From NCBI RefSeq assembly GCF_024296925.1, contig NZ_CP101125.1:5520501-5584500 (forward strand): a stretch of 64,000 bases of DNA. Direction: 5' to 3'. This stretch comes from Pseudomonas nunensis (lineage in GTDB: Bacteria > Pseudomonadota > Gammaproteobacteria > Pseudomonadales > Pseudomonadaceae). The translations under genes and the position numbers were made by a program. Positions 57,826 through 64,000 of the stretch are shown here, piece after piece; position 1 is the stretch's first letter, and each line of letters begins with the position of its first letter. The notes below the pieces were generated by a model. The model did not search any database. It was not told the DNA's origin and saw only the letters and a list, made by a program, of their open reading frames with translations.

Positions 57826-58890
57826 ATGCCCGCTATTACTACAGACCTGCCCGCCCTCGCCCAATCCATCAAGGACTGGGGCCGCGAGCTGGGCTTCCAG
57901 CAAGTCGGCATCAGCGGCCTGGGCCTCGCCGAGCATGAGCAGCATCTGGAGCGCTGGCTCGCCGCCGGCTATCACGGCGAAATGGAATACATGGGCGCCC
58001 ACGGCAGCAAACGCTCGCACCCGGAAGAACTGGTGCCCGGCACTTTGCGTGTAGTGTCCCTGCGCATGGACTACCTGCCCGGCGACACGCAAATGGCGCA
58101 ATTACTCGCCCAACCGGAAAAAGCCTACGTGTCCCGTTATGCCTTGGGCCGCGATTACCACAAATTGATCCGTAAACGTGTGCAACAGCTGGCAGATAAA
58201 ATTCAGGCCGAGATCGGCCCCTTCGGTTTCCGCGCGTTTGTCGACAGCGCCCCGGTGCTGGAAAAAGCCATCGCTGAGAAGGCTGGCCTTGGCTGGATCG
58301 GCAAAAACACCCTGGTCTTGAATCGCAAGGCCGGCAGTTACTTCTTCCTCAGCGAACTGTTTGTCGACCTGCCGCTACCGGAAGACCCGCCCCACTCCAA
58401 CGAACACTGCGGTCGCTGCACCGCGTGCCTGGACATCTGTCCGACTAACGCCTTCGTTGGTCCTTACGTACTGGACGCCCGACGCTGTATTTCCTACCTG
58501 ACCATCGAACTGAAAAGCGCTATCCCCGAAGACTTGCGGCCACTGATCGGCAATCGGGTGTTTGGTTGCGATGACTGCCAAATCGTCTGCCCGTGGAACC
58601 GATTTGCCCGTCCGTCGGGCGAAAGCGACTTCAAGCCACGGCACAATCTGGACAACGCTGAGTTGGCCGAGCTGTTCATGTGGGATGAGGACAAGTTTCT
58701 CAGCAGCACCGAAGGTTCGCCGCTACGCCGGGCGGGTTATGAGCGTTGGTTGCGCAATCTGGCGGTGGGGTTGGGCAATGCGCCGTCGAGCATTCCGGTG
58801 CTGGAAGCGTTGAAGGCGCGGCGCGAGTATCCGTCGGAGTTGGTGCGCGAGCATGTTGAGTGGGCGCTGAAACAACACGGCCTCGCGTAG
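57826..58890 (+). CDS. queG: Epoxyqueuosine reductase
   Basis: A 354-residue cobalamin-dependent Fe-S enzyme for the last step of queuosine synthesis in tRNA. Two 4Fe-4S motifs are visible: CGRCTACLDICPTNA and CDDCQIVCPWN. ATG 57826 fits the family N terminus. Its TAG stop lies inside the left arm of the palindrome that begins at 58887, so the repeat supplies the stop codon. Confidence 0.94.
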   Translation: MPAITTDLPALAQSIKDWGRELGFQQVGISGLGLAEHEQHLERWLAAGYHGEMEYMGAHGSKRSHPEELVPGTLRVVSLRMDYLPGDTQMAQLLAQPEKAYVSRYALGRDYHKLIRKRVQQLADKIQAEIGPFGFRAFVDSAPVLEKAIAEKAGLGWIGKNTLVLNRKAGSYFFLSELFVDLPLPEDPPHSNEHCGRCTACLDICPTNAFVGPYVLDARRCISYLTIELKSAIPEDLRPLIGNRVFGCDDCQIVCPWNRFARPSGESDFKPRHNLDNAELAELFMWDEDKFLSSTEGSPLRRAGYERWLRNLAVGLGNAPSSIPVLEALKARREYPSELVREHVEWALKQHGLA

Positions 58891-58997
58891 GAGCTGTGTA
58901 GGAGCTGTCGAGTGAAACGAGGCTGCGATCTTTTGACTTTGATTTTTAAAAACAAGATCAAAAGATCGCAGCCTCGTTTCACTCGACAGCTCCTACA
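58887..58997. repeat. Long palindrome (GAGTGAAACGAGGCTGCG family)
   Basis: The left arm starts with two GTAGGAGCTGT units (58887-58908) and the right arm ends with a single ACAGCTCCTAC. It overlaps the last four bases of queG and lies between queG and the convergent TRIC-like gene. Confidence 0.92.
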
Positions 58998-59012
58998 AAG
59001 GACCGCGTGATT

Positions 59013-59624
59013 TCAGGCCTCGTCGTTGTAGACGAACTTCGGCATTTCCCAGTGAAACCGGATCGCCAGCAACCGCAGCAAGAAACCACCGAACAGCGTG
59101 ATCAAGATCGCCTGCTCCCCCGGCAATTGCAGATAAATGCAGAGCATGTAGCACCACGCCGCCGCGAAGGAGACGCTGGCGTACAGCTCGCGGCGGAAGA
59201 TCAGCGGGATGTCGTTGCAGAAAATGTCGCGCAGAATGCCGCCGAACACCCCGGTGATCACGCCGCTGACCGACGCGACCAACATGCCGTGACCCATTTC
59301 CAGGGCGGTCATGCAGCCGATCAGGGTGAACGCCACCAGGCCGACGGCGTCGAGCACCAGGAACAGCGAGCGCAAGTGACGCATCCAGCGAGCAGTGAAC
59401 ACCGTAAACATCGCCGCGACTGAGGTCAGCACCAAGTATTCCGGGTGTTTGACCCACGTCAGCGGGTAGTGGCCGAGCAGCACGTCGCGCACCGAACCGC
59501 CGCCCAGGGCCGTGACGCAGGCAATCAGCACCACGCCAAACCAGTCCATGCCCCGCCGGCCAGCAGACAAGGCGCCGGTCATGGCTTCGGCGGTGATAGC
59601 GATCAGGTAGAGCATCAGCAACAT
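59013..59624 (-). CDS. TRIC-like (UPF0126/YadS) cation channel protein
   Basis: A 203-residue protein with six to seven hydrophobic spans in two repeated halves. Each half has a GG-x-RD motif: GGGSVRDVLLG near residue 42 and GGILRDIFCNDIP near 128. Prokaryotic relatives form trimeric K+ channels. The function here is inferred from the family. Confidence 0.82.
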   Translation of the reverse strand: MLLMLYLIAITAEAMTGALSAGRRGMDWFGVVLIACVTALGGGSVRDVLLGHYPLTWVKHPEYLVLTSVAAMFTVFTARWMRHLRSLFLVLDAVGLVAFTLIGCMTALEMGHGMLVASVSGVITGVFGGILRDIFCNDIPLIFRRELYASVSFAAAWCYMLCIYLQLPGEQAILITLFGGFLLRLLAIRFHWEMPKFVYNDEA

Positions 59625-59702
59625 GGCGGCGGTCCTGGCAGGAAGGCGCGCAGTCTAGCCATTTAGGGACGGCACCAAAAGAGGGCGTTTACGCGAGCCC
59701 TT

Positions 59703-59796
59703 GTAGGAGCTGTCGAGTGAAACGAGGCTGCGATCTTTTGACGTTAATTTTTCAAGATCAAAAGATCGCAGCCTCGTTTCACTCGACAGCTCCTAC
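59703..59796. repeat. Long palindrome (GAGTGAAACGAGGCTGCG family)
   Basis: Single-unit arms (GTAGGAGCTGTCGAGTGAAA at the left) around the shorter loop AATTTTTCA. It lies between the TRIC-like gene and orn, about 700 bases from another copy. Confidence 0.92.
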
Positions 59797-59814
59797 ATGG
59801 GCCGGGGCGCCAGA

Positions 59815-60357
59815 TCAGAACTTGATGAAATGCTTACGGTAGTGTTGCAACTCGGCAATCGATTCGCGGATATCGTCCAACGCCAGGTGCGTGCTGCCCT
59901 TCTGGAAGCTGTCACGCACGTCCGGCGCCCAGCGTGCGGCCAGCTCTTTGAGCGTCGACACGTCGAGGTTGCGGTAGTGGAAGTAGCTTTCCAGGGATTT
60001 CATGTGCGTATAAAGGAAGCGACGGTCCTGGCAGATGCTGTTGCCACAGATCGGCGACTTGCCCTTCGGCACCCACTTTTCCAGGAAGGCGATGGTTTCG
60101 GCTTCGGCTTCGGCCATGCTGATGCGGCTGTCGCGCACCCGTTGGGTCAGGCCCGAACCGCCGTGTTGACGGGTGTTCCACTCGTCCATGCCAGCGAGAA
60201 TTGCGTCGCTGTGGTGGATCGCGATCACCGGGCCTTCGGCCAAAGTGTTCAGATCACTGTCGGTGACAATGGTCGCCATCTCGATGATGACGTCGGTATC
60301 AGGGTTCAGACCGGTCATTTCCAGGTCGATCCAGATCAGATTCTGCGGGTTTTGCAT
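59815..60357 (-). CDS. orn: Oligoribonuclease
   Basis: A 180-residue DEDDh exonuclease that degrades di- to pentaribonucleotides, including pGpG from c-di-GMP turnover. Catalytic Asp11 and Glu13 are in [21 protein letters not shown] near 158 holds the last acidic residues and His. The start [11 protein letters not shown] at 60357 is preferred over a frame start at 60399. It is divergent from rsgA. Confidence 0.95.
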   Translation of the reverse strand: MQNPQNLIWIDLEMTGLNPDTDVIIEMATIVTDSDLNTLAEGPVIAIHHSDAILAGMDEWNTRQHGGSGLTQRVRDSRISMAEAEAETIAFLEKWVPKGKSPICGNSICQDRRFLYTHMKSLESYFHYRNLDVSTLKELAARWAPDVRDSFQKGSTHLALDDIRESIAELQHYRKHFIKF

Positions 60358-60464
60358 GTGTCGGCTCCTAGGCAATGCTGCGCAGTTTAGCCTAGGCAAG
60401 TAGCCGGGCGTGCTAAACTCGCGGCCGTTTTACCTAATCGCTGCATTCTTGATACGGAACACCC

Positions 60465-61496
60465 ATGGCCAAACGCCAACTCAATCGTCGTCAAAACTGG
60501 CGCATCGAAAAGATTCAGGGCGAACGCGCTGCCCGCGCCGCCAAACGCGAGTCCTCGGCTGTCGAGGCACTTGAGGGCGGCGACCTGGGTCCGGAACAGA
60601 CCGGCCTGGTGATCGCCCACTTCGGTGTGCAGGTCGAAGTCGAAGCCCTCGAAGGCGAACTGGCCGGCCAGGTGTTCCGCTGTCACTTGCGCGCCAACCT
60701 GCCAGCGCTAGTGACCGGCGATCAGGTCGTCTGGCGTGCCGGCAACCAGGGCATCGGTGTGATCGTGGCGCAACTGCCGCGCAAAACCGAACTCTGCCGC
60801 CCGGACAGCCGTGGCCAGCTCAAGCCTGTAGCCGCCAACGTCGACATGATTGTCATCGTCTTCGCACCGCTGCCCGAGCCCCACGCCAACCTGATCGACC
60901 GCTACCTGGTCGCCGCTGAGCATGCCGGGATTCGTCCGCTGCTGCTGCTCAACAAATTCGACCTGATCGACGAACAGAACGCCCCGGCGCTGAATGCTTT
61001 GCTGGCGGTCTACCGCACGCTGGGTTACCCGGTGCTCGAAGTGTCGGCCCACCACGGCAACGGCATGGAACAATTGCAGGAACAACTGGACGGACGCATC
61101 AGCGTCTTCGTCGGCCAGTCTGGCGTCGGTAAATCCTCACTGGTCAACAGCCTGCTGCCGGAAGTCGAAACCCGCGTCGGCCCGCTGTCCGAACTGTCCG
61201 GCCAAGGCACCCACACCACCACCACCGCGCGGCTGTTCCACTTCCCCGGTGGCGGCGAACTGATCGACTCCCCGGGTATCCGCGAATTCGGCTTGGGCCA
61301 CGTCAGCCGTGCCGACGTTGAAGCTGGCTTCATCGAGTTCAACGACTTGATCGGCACCTGCCGCTTCCGCGACTGCAAACACGACCGTGAACCGGGTTGT
61401 GCCCTGCTCAAGGCGCTGGAAGATGGGCGTGTGCAACAGCAACGGATGAACAGCTATCGCTCGATCATCGCGAGCTTGCCTGAGACCAGCTACTAG
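60465..61496 (+). CDS. rsgA: Ribosome small subunit-dependent GTPase RsgA
   Basis: A 343-residue circularly permuted GTPase for late 30S assembly. OB fold at about 40-110, NKFD at 163-166 before the P-loop GQSGVGKS at 217-224 (the permuted order), and a zinc-binding C terminus with Cys299, Cys304, His306 and Cys312. ATG 60465 fits the basic N terminus [13 protein letters not shown]. Confidence 0.95.
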   Translation: MAKRQLNRRQNWRIEKIQGERAARAAKRESSAVEALEGGDLGPEQTGLVIAHFGVQVEVEALEGELAGQVFRCHLRANLPALVTGDQVVWRAGNQGIGVIVAQLPRKTELCRPDSRGQLKPVAANVDMIVIVFAPLPEPHANLIDRYLVAAEHAGIRPLLLLNKFDLIDEQNAPALNALLAVYRTLGYPVLEVSAHHGNGMEQLQEQLDGRISVFVGQSGVGKSSLVNSLLPEVETRVGPLSELSGQGTHTTTTARLFHFPGGGELIDSPGIREFGLGHVSRADVEAGFIEFNDLIGTCRFRDCKHDREPGCALLKALEDGRVQQQRMNSYRSIIASLPETSY

Positions 61497-61509
61497 ACCG
61501 CCACAAAAC

Positions 61510-61601
61510 CTGTGGGAGCGAGCCTGCTCGCGAAGGGGTCATCAGCTTCAACAATACTGTTGACTGACATACCGCTTTCGCGAGCAGACTCGCTCCCACA
61601 G
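61510..61601. repeat. REP inverted pair
   Basis: REP pair (GTGGGAGCGAGCCTGCTCGC and a slightly diverged complement) just after rsgA. Confidence 0.88.
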
Positions 61602-61615
61602 GGGTTAAGCGCCAC

Positions 61616-61652
61616 ACAAAAAAGCCGCGATCATCTCGCGGCTTTCTGGTTT
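61616..61652 (+). terminator. Terminator after rsgA
   Basis: Stem AAAGCCGCGA / TCGCGGCTTT around TCATC, preceded by an A run and followed by CTGGTTTTC. Confidence 0.8.
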
Positions 61653-61700
61653 TCAGAGCACTGCTATTTCCAAACTGAAAAACACATCCCCCAAATAATC

Positions 61701-62826
61701 AGGTCGTCTATCAGGCCGCCTTCGCGGGCAAACCTCGCTCCTACAGGGACCGTGTCCGCGCTAAAAATGAATCAGGAGAACGCGCGCGCCCTAGCCAGGT
61801 CGGCTATCAGGCCGCCTCGCGGTGCTGTTGCGGTGCACGCCCCCTCGAGGGCATGCCGAGCCTGGGCGAGGCACCGAACGAAAGGGGCAAAAGCGCTTTG
61901 GTTACTTTGGCGCTCTTCCAAAGTGACCCGCTGTAAGAGCGGAACCCAAAGCAGCCGTTACCGCAGAAACGGATATGCATACCCTCCAAAAATAGACCGA
62001 CTCGAAGGCCGCCATCGCGAGCAAGCTCGCTCCCACAATTTGATCGGTGTACATCTGCAAGAGACAGGTCGGCTATCAGGCCGCCTTCGCGGGCAAGCCT
62101 CGCTCCTACAGGGACCGTGTCCGCGCTAAAAATGAATCAGGAGAACGCGCGCGCCCTAGCCAGGTCGGCTATCAGGCCGCCTCGCGATGCTGTGGCGGTG
62201 TACGCCCCCTCGAGAGGCCGAGTGGAGGTTCTGCGCAGTGGGCAACCCGGCATGGATGCGGGGTTAGCCGCCCCCGGCCATGGATGGCCGATGGCGGCGG
62301 GCCCACGGAGCAGGACCGGAACGAGGGCATGCCGAGCCTGGGCGAGGCACCGAACGAAAGGGGCAAAAGCGCTTTGGTTACTTTGGCGCTCTTCCAAAGT
62401 GACCCGCTGTAAGAGCGGAACCCTAAGCAGCCGTTACCGCAGAAATGGATATGCACACCCTCCAAAAATAGATCGACTCGAAGGCCGCCATCGCGAGCAA
62501 GCTCGCTCCCACAATTTAATCGGAGTACATCTGCAAGAGACAGGTCGGCTATCAGGCCGCCTTCGCGAGCAAGCTCGCTCCCACAATTTGATCGGTGTAC
62601 ATCTGCAAGAGACAGGTCGGTTATCAGGCCGCCTTCGCGAGCAGGCTCGCTCCCACAGTTGATCGGTGTACATCTGCAAAATACAGGTCGGTTATCAGGC
62701 CGCCTTCGCGAGCAAGCCCGCTCCCACAGTTGATCGATGTACATCAGCAAAAGGCGGGTCGGCTATCAGGCCGTCTTCGCGGGCAAGCCTCGCTCCTACA
62801 GGGACCGCGCCCACGCTGAGCATAAA
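61701..62826. repeat. Head-to-tail REP array with long direct repeats
   Basis: Eight units, each headed by AGGTCGGCTATCAGGCCG or a close variant, start at 61701, 61797, 62066, 62162, 62542, 62614, 62685 and 62756, all in one orientation. The first pair and second pair form a long direct repeat (61701-62065 and 62066-62541). The last four are simple units of about 71 bases, each with one REP and mostly a TGTACATC tail. Small frames here (for example 61807-61989 and 62172-62750) only translate the repeats and are not called as genes. Confidence 0.88.
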
Positions 62827-62847
62827 GTGACCAAATCAAAGTGGCAC

Positions 62848-62875
62848 AAAAAAGCCGACTTCGCTGTCGGCTTGA
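62848..62875 (-). terminator. Terminator of the motAB transcript
   Basis: Stem AAGCCGAC / GTCGGCTT around TTCGCT, followed on the minus strand by a T run, 11 bases after the motB stop. Confidence 0.85.
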
Positions 62876-62885
62876 TTGTTATGGA

Positions 62886-63917
62886 TTACTGCTTGGGAGG
62901 CTCCGTCGGCTTCGGCGCCGCATCCTCAAACAGATTCAACCGCTCACGCAGCTCATGCGCTGGCACCGGTTGCTTGTCCGCAGGCAAAGCATTCGGATCA
63001 ACCGGCGTAGCTGGCGCATTCGGCGCTTCACCCGGCGCACCCTGCCCCGGCGTCGTGGTTGGATCAGCCCCTTGCGCCCCTTCGATGGCCGCTTGAGCCT
63101 TCTTGGTCAACACAACGATGTCGATACGGCGGTTGACCGGATTGAACGGATGTTCCCGATCAAACAACGCCGACGAGGCATAACCCACGACCCGCGCCAC
63201 TTGCGATTCCGGGTAGCTGCCGGCGACCAGCGCACGGCGAGCCGCGTTGGCACGGTTGGCCGACAATTCCCAGTTACCGAAATCACCAGTGCCGGTGTAA
63301 GGCTTGGCATCGGTGTGACCGCTGATGCTGATCTTGTTCGGCACCGCTTTAATCGTGTCAGCCATGGCCAACAAGATGTCTTCGAAGTAAGGCTTCAAAC
63401 GCGCCGAACCCGAATCGAACATCGGCCGGTTATCCGCGTCCATGATCTGGATGCGCAAGCCGTTAGGAGTGATCTCGAACAGGATCTGGTCCTTGAACTT
63501 CTGCAGCTGCGGGTTCTCTTCAACCTTGTTTTGCAGTTCTTGCAGCAGCAGTTCCAGGCGTTCTTTCTCGACCTGTTCGGCCATGCCTTCGACCTGTTCG
63601 GTATCGACAGTCACCTTGTCCGGCTGCGGCTGGGATTTCACCTCAGGGTTGAGGGTGTTCTCCGGCGCCAGGGTCGGCGTGCCGCCCAGATCGATGATGT
63701 ACGGTGTGCCGCTTTCGGAGAAGCCGACCGGGTCTTTGAAGTAACCGGCGATGGCGATCTTCTGTTCCGGCGTGGCGGTGGACAGCAGCCACAACACTAG
63801 GAAGAACGCCATCATCGCCGTCGCGAAGTCAGCGAAGGCGATTTTCCAGGCGCCCCCGTGATGCCCGCCAGCAATGCGCTTGACGCGCTTGATGATTATC
63901 GGCTGATTATTTTCCAT
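62886..63917 (-). CDS. motB: Flagellar stator protein MotB
   Basis: A 343-residue stator subunit that anchors MotA to peptidoglycan. The single membrane span at about 27-46 holds the proton-carrying Asp30 (FADFATAMMAFF). The OmpA-like peptidoglycan-binding domain covers about 145-270 (SISGHTDAKPYTG, LSANRANAARRAL). The last 60 residues are Pro/Ala-rich. Three bases separate it from motA. Pseudomonads also have a second stator, MotCD; the pairing with this motA and synteny point to MotAB. Confidence 0.94.
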   Translation of the reverse strand: MENNQPIIIKRVKRIAGGHHGGAWKIAFADFATAMMAFFLVLWLLSTATPEQKIAIAGYFKDPVGFSESGTPYIIDLGGTPTLAPENTLNPEVKSQPQPDKVTVDTEQVEGMAEQVEKERLELLLQELQNKVEENPQLQKFKDQILFEITPNGLRIQIMDADNRPMFDSGSARLKPYFEDILLAMADTIKAVPNKISISGHTDAKPYTGTGDFGNWELSANRANAARRALVAGSYPESQVARVVGYASSALFDREHPFNPVNRRIDIVVLTKKAQAAIEGAQGADPTTTPGQGAPGEAPNAPATPVDPNALPADKQPVPAHELRERLNLFEDAAPKPTEPPKQ

Positions 63918-63920
63918 AAC

Positions 63921-64000
63921 TTAACGACCGCGAACCGCTTGTTCCAGCTCAGCGAAGCTAGGACGGTGCGCCGGGTACAGAACCTTGCGACCGAACTCCA
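63921..64000 (-). CDS. motA: Flagellar stator protein MotA (3' end only)
   Basis: The last 26 codons of a gene cut by the window edge, with TAA at 63921-63923. The readable C terminus is EFGRKVLYPAHRPSFAELEQ then AVRGR, a typical MotA end. It precedes motB on the same strand, as in stator operons. Confidence 0.85.
   Translation of the reverse strand, partial: EFGRKVLYPAHRPSFAELEQAVRGR

Noticed and set aside
61807..62750. Small frames inside the REP array with peptides such as SYSGSLWKSAKVTKAL
   Set aside because: They translate repeat units found in several frames and lack ribosome sites; such peptides are commonly mis-annotated in pseudomonads.
62542..62826. Regular 71-base repeats that could suggest a CRISPR array
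   Set aside because: The units are almost wholly repeated, without unique spacers, contain REP sequences and have no cas genes nearby.

Overview
The window looks like the chromosome of a Pseudomonas of the fluorescens group. Evidence: high-G+C pseudomonad coding style; dense GTGGGAGCGGGCTTGCTCGCG-type REP pairs between genes; and a gene order that follows the P. aeruginosa desT-ureEFG ... azu ... dnaB-rplI-rpsR-rpsF-rlmB-rnr ... purA-hisZ-hflCKX-hfq-miaA-mutL-amiB ... orn-rsgA-motBA stretch (order recalled from memory, not searched). No prophage, plasmid, transposase or CRISPR array is visible. It is a mostly ancestral region with nitrogen-related accessory operons and many intergenic repeats.

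Layout. 0-5.7 kb: desT-like TetR regulator, urease accessory genes ureE-ureF-ureG with a hupE/ureJ nickel permease (urease structural genes are elsewhere), an AGE-family sugar epimerase and a CDF cation exporter. 5.9-7.7 kb: a ydfG-like dehydrogenase, then about 1 kb of non-coding DNA with two large palindromes and a cluster of DnaA boxes. 7.7-12.8 kb: branched-chain amino acid ABC operon livK-H-M-G-F on the minus strand. 13-17.2 kb: L-pipecolate (lysine) catabolism genes amaA and amaB with a divergent LysR gene. 17.4-21.7 kb: pncB-nadE, azurin, a probable 29-residue small protein, a LOG-family protein, a small charged protein and a Nudix hydrolase. 21.9-28.6 kb: three adjacent genes for a predicted amidoligase/transglutaminase system. 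28.8-39.2 kb: membrane protein, ygiQ, dnaB, the rpsF-rpsR-rplI ribosomal cluster, rlmB and rnr. 39.4-39.8 kb: tandem duplicate tRNA-Leu(CAG) units. 40-42.7 kb: iron ABC binding protein and permease behind a Fur-like box. 42.8-58.9 kb: a chemoreceptor, then purA, hisZ, hflC, hflK, hflX, hfq, miaA, mutL (frameshifted), amiB, tsaE, nnr and queG. 59-64 kb: TRIC-like channel, orn, rsgA, a 1.1-kb head-to-tail REP array, motB and the 3' end of motA.

How it fits together. Four sites match the -24/-12 sigma-54 promoter with exact spacing: before ureE, livK, the DUF2126 amidoligase gene and the chemoreceptor gene. The first three sit on nitrogen-acquisition or amide-chemistry operons, and NtrC-like sites lie upstream of livK and DUF2126. 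This suggests the uncharacterised amidoligase operon belongs to the nitrogen-limitation response.

Most notable points: the sigma-54-linked amidoligase/transglutaminase operon; a single-base insertion that breaks mutL; an intergenic DnaA-box cluster that could titrate or regulate DnaA; five copies of a long palindrome whose arms carry matched short expansions; and the REP array beside motB. All database-type statements are from recall of families; nothing was searched.
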